A DNA stretch of 64,000 nt from Bradyrhizobium sp. WSM3983 (GTDB lineage: Bacteria > Pseudomonadota > Alphaproteobacteria > Rhizobiales > Xanthobacteraceae). Positions 35,584-44,323 of this stretch are shown here, in pieces. Numbering within the stretch: position 1 is the stretch's first letter; every line of letters starts with the position of its first letter. The translations under genes were made by a program, and so were the position numbers. The stretch covers positions 47,351-111,350 of the forward strand of contig NZ_KI421490.1 of NCBI RefSeq assembly GCF_000473045.1. The letters are read 5' to 3'. The notes beneath the pieces were generated by a model. It was not told the DNA's origin. It made no database searches and saw nothing but the letters and a program-made list of their open reading frames with translations.

Positions 35584-36390
35584 ATGACAGACTTCGTCAA
35601 GATCGAGAAGGGCCTCGGGCCCGAGGGGCGGATCGCGGTTGTGCGGTTCGACCGTCATGACGGCATCAACGCATTATCCCCGGAAGCGCTGCGCCAGCTC
35701 ACCGCGGCGGCACGCAGCTTCGAGGATGATGCGGCGACATCCGTCGTGGTGCTCACAGGCAATTCGGGCGCGTTCAGCGCCGGATTCGACCTGAAGGATG
35801 CCGAAGGGCGCTCGCGCAAGGAGATGGACCTCGGCACGCTGCGGCGGCATCTCAAGCTCGGGCCGCGCCTGACTCACGCCTGGCAGGAGATGGAGCAGAT
35901 CACGATCGCGGCGATCGAAGGCTTTTGCATCGGCGGCGGCGTGGCACTTGCGGTCGCGCTCGACTTCCGCGTCATGGGCAGTGATGCGCATCTGCGCGTG
36001 CCCGAGATCGGGCTCGGCATGAACATGAGTTGGCAGAGCATCCCGCGCATGCTGCATCTGATCGGACCGGCCCGCACCAAGCAGGCGGTGATCCTGGCCG
36101 ATGAGCGCATCAGCGCGGATGAGGCCTATCAATGGGGCTTGGTCGAGCAGGTGGTCGATCCCGGGTATGCCTTCGATGCCGCCATGGAGTTGGCTCGCAA
36201 GGTGGCTGCGCAGCCGCCGCTCTCGGTCGCCATGACCAAGCTGACCGTCAACCGGCTCGCGCATGCGCTGGACGATCTCGCCAGCCACATGGATATCGAC
36301 CAGTTCGCGCTGGCAAGCCTCAGCGAGGACCACAAGGAAGGTGTCGAGGCGTTCCTGGGCCGCCGCAAGCCGCGGTTCAAGGGACGGTAG
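35584..36390 (+). CDS. enoyl-CoA hydratase/isomerase family protein
   Basis: This 268-residue crotonase-fold protein has the oxyanion-hole segments SGAFSAGFDLKD and IEGFCIGGGVALAVALD. In the typical hydratase the second segment has a catalytic Glu (GGGCELA); here that position is Ala (GGGVALA), while the second Glu (RVPEIGL) is kept. So it may not be a standard hydratase. ATG 35584 was chosen from the family start. Neighbours give no pathway. Confidence 0.85.
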   Translation: MTDFVKIEKGLGPEGRIAVVRFDRHDGINALSPEALRQLTAAARSFEDDAATSVVVLTGNSGAFSAGFDLKDAEGRSRKEMDLGTLRRHLKLGPRLTHAWQEMEQITIAAIEGFCIGGGVALAVALDFRVMGSDAHLRVPEIGLGMNMSWQSIPRMLHLIGPARTKQAVILADERISADEAYQWGLVEQVVDPGYAFDAAMELARKVAAQPPLSVAMTKLTVNRLAHALDDLASHMDIDQFALASLSEDHKEGVEAFLGRRKPRFKGR

Positions 36391-36498
36391 ACTCCAGCCC
36401 ATTGATCACGCGACGGACAATCCGTATACGCCGCGCTGGGACAAAAGCGGCCCGGCCAACGGGCGGCATGATGCGAAGACAATCGAGGGGGAGGGCCC

Positions 36499-37974
36499 AT
36501 GGCCGCTAGCTCACAGGCGCCTGAGGCAAGAGGGTTTCGCTGGAAGCTGATCGCACCGCTGGTGGTATGGCTGGCGATCTATCTGTGGCCGGTTCCAGCG
36601 GGTCTCAACGTCAATCAGTGGCACTATTTTGCAGTCTTCGCCGCCGTCATCACCGGGCTGATCCTGGAATCGATGCCGGTGGGCGCAGTCGGCCTGATCG
36701 GGCTCACGGTCGCCGGCGTCGGCGGCTACATCGACGCCGATCCCAACAAATCGCTGCGCTGGATGCTGGCGGGCTTTGCCGAGAGCACGGTATGGCTGAT
36801 CGTCGGCGCTTTCGTGTTCTCGATCGGCTACCGCAAGAGCCAGCTCGGCCGGCGTATCGCGCTGGTTCTGGTGCGGCGGCTCGGCACCAACACGCTCGGC
36901 CTCGGCTATGCGGTCGCGATGTCCGACTTCCTGCTCGCGCCGGCGACGCCGTCCAACACCGCACGCAGCGGCGGCATCGTCTATCCCATCATCAGCAACA
37001 TTCCGCGCATCTACGGCTCCGAGCCGGGGCCGACCGCCGGCAAGATCGGCACCTATGTGATGTGGACTGCGTTTGCGGCGACCGCGATCACGAGCTCGCT
37101 GTTCTTCACCGCGCTGGCGCCGAACGCAGCCGCGCTCGCCATTGCCAAGAAGACGGTCGGCGTCGATGTGAGCTGGGGCCAGTGGTTCATCGGCTTCGCG
37201 CCGCTGGGCCTGTTGCTGATGATTCTTGTTCCACTGCTCAGCTACGCGATCTGCCGGCCCGAGGTGAAGCACAGCCCCGAAATCTCCGAATGGGCGGCGA
37301 AAGAGCTCGCGGAGATGGGCCCGATGTCGCGCAACGAGTGGATCATGCTGGCGCTGATCATGCTCGCGATGTTCCTGTGGATCGCGGGCTCGAGCCCGGA
37401 CATTCATGTGCCCGTCCTCGGCTCGAACTTCGTCAACGCCACCACCGTCGTGTTCATCGTGATCTCGCTGATGCTGGTCACCGGCGTGATCGAATTCGCC
37501 GACATCGTCAGCGAGAAGAGCGCCTGGGAGGTGTTCTTCTATTTCACCTCGCTGCTGACGCTGGCCTCGGGGCTGAACGAGATCGGCTTCATCAAATGGT
37601 TCGCCAATGAATTCGCCAAACCGCTCACAGGGCTCGCGCCGTCAACCGCGATGATTCTGCTGGTCGCGCTGTTCTTCTGGATCCACTATTTCTTCTCGAG
37701 CATCACCTCGCATGCCGCGGCCGTGCTGCCGGTGGTGCTCGCGGTCGGCTCCGGAATCCCAGATCTGCCCGTGACGACGCTTGCCATGCTCTGCATGTAT
37801 TCGCTCGGCCTGATGGGCGTGATCTCGCCTTACGCCACGGGGCCGGCGCCGATGTATTACGGCAGTGGCTATATCGGGAAGGGGCAGTTCTGGGGCTTTG
37901 GCCTGTTCTTCGGGGCGCTCTATTTCGCCGGGCTGCTGGTGATCGTGCTGCCTTGGCTGGCAATGGTTCGCTGA
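36499..37974 (+). CDS. SLC13/DASS-type anion permease
   Basis: This 491-residue membrane protein has about a dozen hydrophobic segments and the two family SNT-like helical hairpins (LAPATPSNTARSGGI near 150 and ITSHAAAVLPVVLAVG near 405). Members of this branch, often annotated as 2-oxoglutarate/malate or citrate translocators, move di- and tricarboxylates with sodium or by exchange. GGGGAGGG lies nine bases before ATG 36499. Substrate not determinable. Not closely linked to its neighbours. Confidence 0.88.
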   Translation: MAASSQAPEARGFRWKLIAPLVVWLAIYLWPVPAGLNVNQWHYFAVFAAVITGLILESMPVGAVGLIGLTVAGVGGYIDADPNKSLRWMLAGFAESTVWLIVGAFVFSIGYRKSQLGRRIALVLVRRLGTNTLGLGYAVAMSDFLLAPATPSNTARSGGIVYPIISNIPRIYGSEPGPTAGKIGTYVMWTAFAATAITSSLFFTALAPNAAALAIAKKTVGVDVSWGQWFIGFAPLGLLLMILVPLLSYAICRPEVKHSPEISEWAAKELAEMGPMSRNEWIMLALIMLAMFLWIAGSSPDIHVPVLGSNFVNATTVVFIVISLMLVTGVIEFADIVSEKSAWEVFFYFTSLLTLASGLNEIGFIKWFANEFAKPLTGLAPSTAMILLVALFFWIHYFFSSITSHAAAVLPVVLAVGSGIPDLPVTTLAMLCMYSLGLMGVISPYATGPAPMYYGSGYIGKGQFWGFGLFFGALYFAGLLVIVLPWLAMVR

Positions 37975-38020
37975 ACTCCACTGCAGGCTGATACCCTCGG
38001 CAGATGAATTTTCTTCCGGG

Positions 38021-38055
38021 GCGAGGGATTGGGAAAACTTCATCCAAACCCTCGC
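38021..38055 (+). terminator. hairpin after the anion permease gene
   Basis: GCGAGGG (38021-38027) pairs with CCCTCGC (38049-38055), with partial further pairing inside. No T-run. It could end the permease transcript or belong to the metN leader. Confidence 0.35.
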
Positions 38056-38212
38056 AAATATCTGAAATTGCAAGAAAGACTGGAAAGGGCGATGGTCTGT
38101 TGCAGTGCAGTGCAACGTCGCGATTGCGCGCGAGGCCACTGTTCCACCCTCCGTCGCTTGGATAGCGACCTGTTCTCGTGCGCCTTCCGGGCGGGCGAGC
38201 TAATAGTCGTGC

Positions 38213-39334
38213 ATGAAAGCCGCTTCCATGAATGCGCACCCATCGCTGGTGATCGGAGAGCCGATCGAGATCCGAGACGCCGCAGCTGAGCCGGACGCGA
38301 TGGTCCGTTTCGAGGGCATCTCAAAAACCTATCCGGCCTATCGCGGCAAGCCCGGCGTCAATGCGCTAGAAGGGATCGATTTCGCGATTGCGCGCGGTTC
38401 CATCACCGGCGTGATCGGCCGCTCCGGCGCCGGCAAGTCGAGCCTGGTCCGGCTGATCAACGGGCTGGAGAAGCCCACCACGGGCCGCGTCGTTGTCGAC
38501 GGTCGCGATATCTCGGCGCTCACGGGGCGGGACTTACGGCTCGCGCAGCGCTCGATTGGCATGATCTTCCAGCACTTCAACCTGCTGTCGTCGCGCACCG
38601 CCGCCGACAACATCGCGCTCCCGCTGGAGATCGCGGGCTGGTCGAAAGCCGACATCCGCGCACGCGTGACCGAACTGCTTGAGTTGGTCGGGATCGCCGA
38701 CAAGCACGACCGTTATCCGTCAGAACTCTCCGGCGGTCAGAAGCAGCGCGTCGGCATTGCCCGCGCGCTGGCGACGCGGCCGGACGTGCTGCTGTCGGAC
38801 GAGGCGACCTCCGCGCTCGATCCGCAGACCACGCGCGCGATCCTCGATCTGCTTGCGAATATCAACCGCGAGCTCGGGGTGACGATCGTGCTGATCACCC
38901 ACGAAATGTCCGTGGTGCGCCAGCTCGCCAAGGAAGTCGTCGTGCTCGACGCCGGCCATGTCGTCGAGAGCGGCCATGTCGCCGACATCTTCACCCACCC
39001 CAAACACCCGATCACGCAGTCCTTCCTGGCCGAGGTCACCGGCGACAGCCTGCCGGTCTCGCTGGTCAGCCGGATCGTGCAGGAGCCGGGCAGCCACGCC
39101 GTGATCCGCGTCCAGGTGCGCGGGGCAGGGGCCGGCGATACGTTGATCGCGCGGCTTGCGCGCGAGCTTGGCCTCGACGTCTCGCTGCTGTCGGCGCGCA
39201 TCGACGAGATCGGCGGCCAGCCTGTGGGATCACTGGTGCTTGGCATTCCCGGCGGCGACAGCGCGGCAACGCGTACGCTGGCCTGGCTCTCTCAATATCA
39301 ATTCCCGGCGGAGCGTCTCGGCTATGTCGCCTGA
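38213..39334 (+). CDS. metN: methionine ABC transporter ATP-binding protein
   Basis: This 373-residue ATPase imports methionine with MetI. Motifs: Walker A GRSGAGKSS, Q-loop, signature LSGGQKQR, Walker B VLLSDEATSALD and H-loop THEMSV. The C-terminal ACT-like NIL domain (about 280-373), which senses methionine in this family, is present. ATG 38228 is an alternative start. The leader (38060-38212) contains TTGCA-N6-TGCAA (38100-38115) but no riboswitch that I recognise. It overlaps metI by 11 bases; no metQ follows. Confidence 0.94.
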   Translation: MKAASMNAHPSLVIGEPIEIRDAAAEPDAMVRFEGISKTYPAYRGKPGVNALEGIDFAIARGSITGVIGRSGAGKSSLVRLINGLEKPTTGRVVVDGRDISALTGRDLRLAQRSIGMIFQHFNLLSSRTAADNIALPLEIAGWSKADIRARVTELLELVGIADKHDRYPSELSGGQKQRVGIARALATRPDVLLSDEATSALDPQTTRAILDLLANINRELGVTIVLITHEMSVVRQLAKEVVVLDAGHVVESGHVADIFTHPKHPITQSFLAEVTGDSLPVSLVSRIVQEPGSHAVIRVQVRGAGAGDTLIARLARELGLDVSLLSARIDEIGGQPVGSLVLGIPGGDSAATRTLAWLSQYQFPAERLGYVA

Positions 39335-39989
39335 ACTCATCAACCTGATCATCCAGGCCACCTTCGAGAGCCTGTACATGGTTGGCATCGCGGCGCTGCT
39401 CGGCACCGGCTTCGGCCTGCCGCTCGGTGTCTTCCTCGCGACCAGCCGCAAGGGCGAGCTGTTCGCGGCGCCCACTGTCAATCGCGTGCTCGGCATCGTC
39501 GTCAATGCGACGCGCTCCACGCCCTTCATCATCCTGGTCGTGGCCATCATCCCGTTCACGCGGCTCGTCGCCGGCACCTCGATCGGCTCGACAGCGGCGA
39601 TCGTGCCGCTGACGATCGCGGCCGCGCCGTTCATCGCGCGCCTGGTCGAGGCTGCAATCCGCGAGGTCGACGGCGGCCTGATCGAGACCGCGTCCTCGTT
39701 CGGCGCCTCGCCGATCCAGATCGTGTTCAAGGTGCTGGTCCCCGAGGCGCTGCCGGGCCTGTTGCTGGCGCTCACGCTCGCGGTCGTCAGCCTGCTCGGC
39801 TACTCCGCCATGGTCGGCGCGGTCGGCGGTGGCGGGCTTGGCGATCTCGGCATCCGCTACGGCTACCAGCGCTTCATGCCGGAAATGATGCTGGCCGTGG
39901 TCGTCGTGCTGATCGCGCTGGTGCAGCTCGTCCAGAGCGCCGGCGACTATCTGGCGCGGCGGGTCAATCGCCGGCTGCGGCACCGCTGA
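39324..39989 (+). CDS. metI: methionine ABC transporter permease
   Basis: This 221-residue permease of the MetI family has five predicted membrane segments and the EAA loop (IETASSFGASPIQIVFKVLVPEALPG). It begins inside the metN coding end (ATG 39324). Together with MetN it would form the inner-membrane part of a D/L-methionine importer. The substrate-binding lipoprotein MetQ must be encoded elsewhere. Confidence 0.94.
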   Translation: MSPELINLIIQATFESLYMVGIAALLGTGFGLPLGVFLATSRKGELFAAPTVNRVLGIVVNATRSTPFIILVVAIIPFTRLVAGTSIGSTAAIVPLTIAAAPFIARLVEAAIREVDGGLIETASSFGASPIQIVFKVLVPEALPGLLLALTLAVVSLLGYSAMVGAVGGGGLGDLGIRYGYQRFMPEMMLAVVVVLIALVQLVQSAGDYLARRVNRRLRHR

Positions 39990-40048
39990 CGCAGCGTGCT
40001 CGCCGGTGATCCCAGGAGCGCCGGCCGCGGGTCGTGCTGCCACAAGGG

Positions 40049-40621
40049 CTAGCGGAGCAGGGCCTCGGCAGAGACGTCCACGCCTGGCTCAGCCGGCGCC
40101 AATGCAATCGACGCCGGACCGGCAACCAGCGAGTCGAGATCGACCAGCAGCAGATCGGCCATGTGCGTGAGCTGGTGGAGAGGAATGCTGATCTCGCCGT
40201 TCTCGGCACGCGAGACAAACTCGGGCGAGACGCCAACGAGATTCGCAATCTGGGCCTCGGTATAGCCACGTGCCTCGCGCGCGCCTCTGACCTGGGCGCC
40301 GATATGCTGCCGGTGCAGGGCCTGCTCTTCCTCAGTCATCATGAGGACCTGCTCGTCCGCGCTCGCGACGCCATCGGTGAACGCGACGCCGAGCAGCCGG
40401 CGCTTCTGCCAGGCCACATGGCAGGTCTTTCGCAAGCCGTCGGCAAAGACCAGCGTGGCCTCCTTCGGAAACGCCAGCGACCAGTCGAGCTTCAGCCTTG
40501 CGCCCGTGCCTGATACGTCTGCGATGGTGCAGGGGATGCTCACGGTGCCCCTGGCACCGTCAAATTCGATGATGCCGGTCCTTGCCGTGGATTGTCTGGT
40601 CGCCGCGCGCAATTCGCTCAT
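40049..40621 (-). CDS. PilZ domain - XRE HTH fusion regulator
   Basis: This 190-residue protein joins an N-terminal PilZ domain (about 3-95), with RxxxR at 5-9 and DVSGTG at 35-40 (the DxSxxG cyclic-di-GMP motif), to a Cro/C1-type HTH (about 112-168: IGAQVRGAREARGYTEAQIANLVGVSPEFVSRAENGEI). It would link cyclic-di-GMP to transcription. GTG 40648 upstream is an alternative start. It is convergent with metI. Targets unknown. Confidence 0.85.
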   Translation of the reverse strand: MSELRAATRQSTARTGIIEFDGARGTVSIPCTIADVSGTGARLKLDWSLAFPKEATLVFADGLRKTCHVAWQKRRLLGVAFTDGVASADEQVLMMTEEEQALHRQHIGAQVRGAREARGYTEAQIANLVGVSPEFVSRAENGEISIPLHQLTHMADLLLVDLDSLVAGPASIALAPAEPGVDVSAEALLR

Positions 40622-40823
40622 GGACGTCGCCCCCGGATGCCCCAGCACTTGCTGAAAAAACTGCAGCCGATTTTACCTCTCGGGTTCCCCTCCCTCAATC
40701 GAACCCGGCGGGCATGGTGAAGGATTCGTTTTCAGCGGAGCAGGGGACGCCGCCGGGGATGAACCTTCCGGCCCGGCAATGCCACCAAGACTGGAGATCG
40801 CCCCCAGCCGTCCGGACATCGCA

Positions 40824-41639
40824 ATGAGATCGCTCGCCTTGCTCTGCCTGCTCGCCTTCGCCACGCCCGCACACGCGGCCACGCCCGAGCAGCACTATCT
40901 CGATTTACGCGACCGCTATATCGCAAAGTTCTCGAAGGCCAAGGAGAACGACGCGACGTACAAGCAGCACGATGCGGCGCTCAACGAGTTGACCGGTTTG
41001 TTGCGCAGCCTGGTGGGGCCGGTCACGATCAAGGGGCTGCCGGCGGACGGCAAGTCGAATGTCGACACGCTGTTTAGGGGGGACAGCGGCTTCGGCCATC
41101 TCGACGGGCTCGGTTTCGCCACGGAAGGCGACAAGCAGCAGGCTGTGGCGACCACGAGCGCGCTGCTCAAGCACTGGCTGCGCGAGCACGGCAAGGACGG
41201 CATGCCGCAGGAGATCGATGCGGCATTCCGGTCGGATCGATTCTACTACAATGCGATCCAGGACTCAGCCTTCGCCAAATATGCGGAGCTGCCGATCACA
41301 AAACCCGCCTCCGCAAGTGCCGCCGTGGCCGTGCTCGGTGTGCGCGGCAATGGCGATCTGAAGGGCCCACCGCATGAGATCGACGTGGTCGCGATCCAGG
41401 GCGACAAGGTCTACTTCCTCGCCGCAAGCGACGCCGTGAAGACCGCCGAGATCCCGGCTTGCGAAAAGGTCTGGAAGCAGATGATGGCCAAAAAGCTCCC
41501 GCAGGATTCCATGGCCAGGGAGGATCAGGCGATGGACGCCTACACCAAGTGTTTCGCCACGGAAGCGCCGAACCAGAGCTGGTTCGCAGGGGCCGTGAAG
41601 AAGGCACAGAGCCAGCTGGAGCTGCTGCCGCTGCGCTAG
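40824..41639 (+). CDS. secreted hypothetical protein (271 aa)
   Basis: The product begins MRSLALLCLLAFATPAHAATPEQ, a clear signal peptide cleaved after AHA. The mature part is helical and mixed charge (HYLDLRDRYIAKFSKAKEN...), with a central beta section (VAVLGVRGNGDLKGPPHEIDVVAIQGDKVYFLA) and two cysteines near the end. I do not recognise a family. No strong ribosome site is seen. It overlaps the M24 peptidase stop by four bases tail to tail. Confidence 0.75.
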   Translation: MRSLALLCLLAFATPAHAATPEQHYLDLRDRYIAKFSKAKENDATYKQHDAALNELTGLLRSLVGPVTIKGLPADGKSNVDTLFRGDSGFGHLDGLGFATEGDKQQAVATTSALLKHWLREHGKDGMPQEIDAAFRSDRFYYNAIQDSAFAKYAELPITKPASASAAVAVLGVRGNGDLKGPPHEIDVVAIQGDKVYFLAASDAVKTAEIPACEKVWKQMMAKKLPQDSMAREDQAMDAYTKCFATEAPNQSWFAGAVKKAQSQLELLPLR

Positions 41640-42832
41640 AGCCCGCCGCCGCCAAGATTCCACCCTCGGCCGCCTTCACCGAATATCTCATGGCCGGTTG
41701 CCGTCACCACGACCGTGTCCTCGAGCTTGATGAAGCCGCGCTTGGGATGCTTCATCGTCGTCTCGATCGACACGACCATGCCGGGCTCAAGCGGCAGTCG
41801 CGCATCGGTGTCGTCGTAGGGAACCGGACCCTTGGCGGTCAGGCGAGGGGCCTCGTGGCTGACGAGGCCCATGCCGTGGGCCAGGAAATCGGTGCAGCCG
41901 CGCTGGCTGATCTGGCTGAGTTGCCGCTCGGCCGCAACATAGATCTCGCCACCTGGGGCTCCCGGCCGGACCGCGGCAAAAGCGGCGCGCTGGACCGCCT
42001 CGATCTCGGCCAGACAGTCCTTCAGTTCAGCGTCGGGATCGCCCAGCACGGCCATGCGCGCGAGGTCGCCGATATAGCCGTGATAATTGCCGCCGGAGTC
42101 GAGCGACAGCACGTCGCCTTGCTCCCAGCGCTGGGCCGACGGCGCCCGATTGTGGCTGCTACCGCAGGCCAGCAGGCAATACTCGAAGGTCAGCCCGCGG
42201 CTGGCTTCGGCGACGCGCAGTGCATCGCTCAATTGCTGCTTGGTTGTGCCCGGACCGTGTCCGGCGATCACCTCCAGCATGGACGCGATCACGAGCTCCG
42301 AGGCCGTCTTCAGTTTCGCCAGCTCATCTGCCGACTTCACCGCCCGCACGCGCTCGAGCACCAGCAGCGCGTCCTTGAGCTCCGCGCCGGGCAGGGCGTC
42401 GGCAAGCGCCCGTCCCGCGTCCATCGGCAGGAACGCCATCTCGACCCCAACCCGCTTGAGCGGCACACCGACGTCCCGGATCAACGCCACGGCGCGCGTC
42501 ACGGCATCCACCGACCCGCTGGATTCGGTCCGGACCTGCGGCACCCAGGGCGGCGCTACGGCACGCTGATGGGCCTCCAGCCGGTGGCCGACATAGCAGG
42601 CTTTCTCGGGCGCGCCCTTGGGATAGACCAGGACCGGCAGATAGCGGCTGACGCCCAGGGCATCCATGTAGTCGAAGAAGATCGCGCGCTCGGCGCCGAG
42701 CAAGTACTGCACATTGTGCTTGGAGGTCGCGATCAGCACGTCGAGGCCGGCGGCCTCCATCAAGTGGTCGAGCTTGGCGGCGTCGAACGGAATGGCGCGC
42801 GAGCTGGCCGCATGCGTGACGTTCTCCTGCAT
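41636..42832 (-). CDS. M24 family metallopeptidase (Xaa-Pro peptidase-like)
   Basis: This 398-residue protein has a creatinase-like N-terminal domain (about 15-150) and the pita-bread M24 domain (about 165-390). All five metal ligands are visible: two Asp in LSLDSGGNYHGYIGDLAR, His in HGMGLVSHEAP, Glu in VVSIETTM and Glu in IKLEDTVVV. The family includes Xaa-Pro aminopeptidases and dipeptidases; substrate not determined. It is divergent from the TRAP operon across a 456-base spacer. Confidence 0.9.
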   Translation of the reverse strand: MQENVTHAASSRAIPFDAAKLDHLMEAAGLDVLIATSKHNVQYLLGAERAIFFDYMDALGVSRYLPVLVYPKGAPEKACYVGHRLEAHQRAVAPPWVPQVRTESSGSVDAVTRAVALIRDVGVPLKRVGVEMAFLPMDAGRALADALPGAELKDALLVLERVRAVKSADELAKLKTASELVIASMLEVIAGHGPGTTKQQLSDALRVAEASRGLTFEYCLLACGSSHNRAPSAQRWEQGDVLSLDSGGNYHGYIGDLARMAVLGDPDAELKDCLAEIEAVQRAAFAAVRPGAPGGEIYVAAERQLSQISQRGCTDFLAHGMGLVSHEAPRLTAKGPVPYDDTDARLPLEPGMVVSIETTMKHPKRGFIKLEDTVVVTATGHEIFGEGGRGWNLGGGGL

Positions 42833-43288
42833 GACGAAACTCCCAATGCTGGAGCGTATCAGGCCGCCGCGTCGGTTTGCCTGACGCTCGTTTGGGGCAA
42901 GTGTGAGCCGGAAGCGGGGCTCTGGGTAGCCTCGGAATGATCCGGTCTGATCTGCACATCTTTGTCCGTAATTCGCATAAGGTATATTATGGAATATATT
43001 TATCTCTAGTTAGATCAGTTGTTTAAGCGGAATTCCTGAAACTACGCCTTCACTGCAGGCCTCTCTTTCGGTCCGGCCATCGACCATTAGCTCGGTTCTT
43101 GTGTGCTACTGTGCATGGGGTTGTTTTCGCGTTTTTGTGCTGAGCCCGGTCACGCCGAAAGCCGATATTGCCGCGACCTTGTCCGGCTGCAATAAGCGAG
43201 CTCCGCGAGATCGCAGATGACCTTCGAGCCTTCCGTCCGTATAGGTTTGCGTCTCACAACAAGAACAATTTTCCGAGGAAGCAGACCC
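42833..43288. other. regulatory spacer between M24 peptidase and TRAP operon
   Basis: No gene is seen. The centre is AT-rich and carries the dyad at 42983-42998. A leader before the TRAP start contains GAGGAA as ribosome site. Confidence 0.5.
42983..42998. promoter_or_regulatory. AT-rich dyad upstream of the TRAP operon
   Basis: TATATT (42983-42988), ATGG, AATATA (42993-42998) lie in an otherwise GC-rich region. This could be an operator of a GntR- or IclR-like regulator, as often governs TRAP operons, but no regulator gene is adjacent. Confidence 0.35.
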
Positions 43289-44308
43289 ATGAGTTTTTCC
43301 CGCCGCACGCTTCTCAAGGCCTCCGCCGCGACCGCCGTTTTCGGCGGCGTCGGCGCACCCTATGTGGCCCGTGCCCAGGCTGCCGAGTTCACCTACAAAT
43401 ACGCCAACAACCTGCCTGACTCGCACCCGATGAACGCCCGCGCCAAGGAGATGGCGGCTGCGATCAAGAGCGAGACCAACGGCAGGTTCGACCTCCAGAT
43501 CTTTCCGAACAACCAGCTCGGTTCGGACACCGACATGCTGAGCCAGATCCGTTCCGGCGGCGTCGAGTTCTTCACGCTCTCCGGCCTGATCCTGGCGACA
43601 CTGGTCCCGACGGCCGCCATCAACGGCATCGGCTTCGCGTTCCCGGACTATGACACGGTCTGGAAGGCCATGGACGGCGACCTCGGCGCCTTCGTGCGCG
43701 GCGAAATCAAGAAGGCCGGCCTCGAGGTCATGGACAAGATCTGGGACAACGGCTTCCGCCAGACCACGTCGTCGAGCAAGCCGATCACGAGCCCAGACGA
43801 TTTCAAGGGCTTCAAGATCCGCGTGCCGGTGTCGCCGCTGTGGACCTCGATGTTCAAGGCATTCGACGCCGCGCCCGCCTCGATCAATTTCGCCGAGGTC
43901 TATTCCGCGCTCCAGACCAAGATCGTCGAGGGCCAGGAGAACCCGCTGGCGATCATCTCGACGGCAAAGCTCTACGAAGTGCAGAAATACTGCTCGCTGA
44001 CCAACCATATGTGGGACGGCTTCTGGTTCCTGGCCAACCGCCGCGCCTGGGAAAAGCTCCCACAAGACGTCCGCACCATCGTCGCCAAGAACATCAACGC
44101 CGCGGCCGTCAAGGAGCGCGAGGATACCGCCAAGCTCAACGCCAATCTTCAGCAGGAGCTCGCGGGCAAGGGCCTGACCTTCAACCAGCCCGCGGTCGCG
44201 CCGTTCCGCGACAAGCTGCGGGCGGCCGGCTTCTATGCCGAGTGGAAGGGCAAGTATGGCGACCAGGCCTGGGACCTGCTGGAGAAGGCCGTCGGCAAGC
44301 TGTCGTAA
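43289..44308 (+). CDS. TRAP transporter substrate-binding protein (DctP type)
   Basis: This 339-residue protein has a twin-arginine-type signal (SRRTLLKASAATAVFGG, cleaved near ARAQA) and the DctP fold: YANNLPDSHPMNARAKEMAAAI, IFPNNQLGSDTDMLSQIRSGGVEFF and the conserved carboxylate-binding region (FKGFKIRVP). It captures an organic acid in the periplasm. ATG 43289 has AGGAA upstream. First gene of a TRAP-plus-acyl-CoA-ligase operon; 15 bases to the next gene. Confidence 0.93.
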   Translation: MSFSRRTLLKASAATAVFGGVGAPYVARAQAAEFTYKYANNLPDSHPMNARAKEMAAAIKSETNGRFDLQIFPNNQLGSDTDMLSQIRSGGVEFFTLSGLILATLVPTAAINGIGFAFPDYDTVWKAMDGDLGAFVRGEIKKAGLEVMDKIWDNGFRQTTSSSKPITSPDDFKGFKIRVPVSPLWTSMFKAFDAAPASINFAEVYSALQTKIVEGQENPLAIISTAKLYEVQKYCSLTNHMWDGFWFLANRRAWEKLPQDVRTIVAKNINAAAVKEREDTAKLNANLQQELAGKGLTFNQPAVAPFRDKLRAAGFYAEWKGKYGDQAWDLLEKAVGKLS

Positions 44309-44323
44309 CGCATTGGGGCCGTC

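Noticed and set aside
38056..38212. SAM riboswitch upstream of metN
   Set aside because: I compared the leader with the SAM-II pattern I know (conserved pseudoknot wording) and found no match; only generic hairpins are present.
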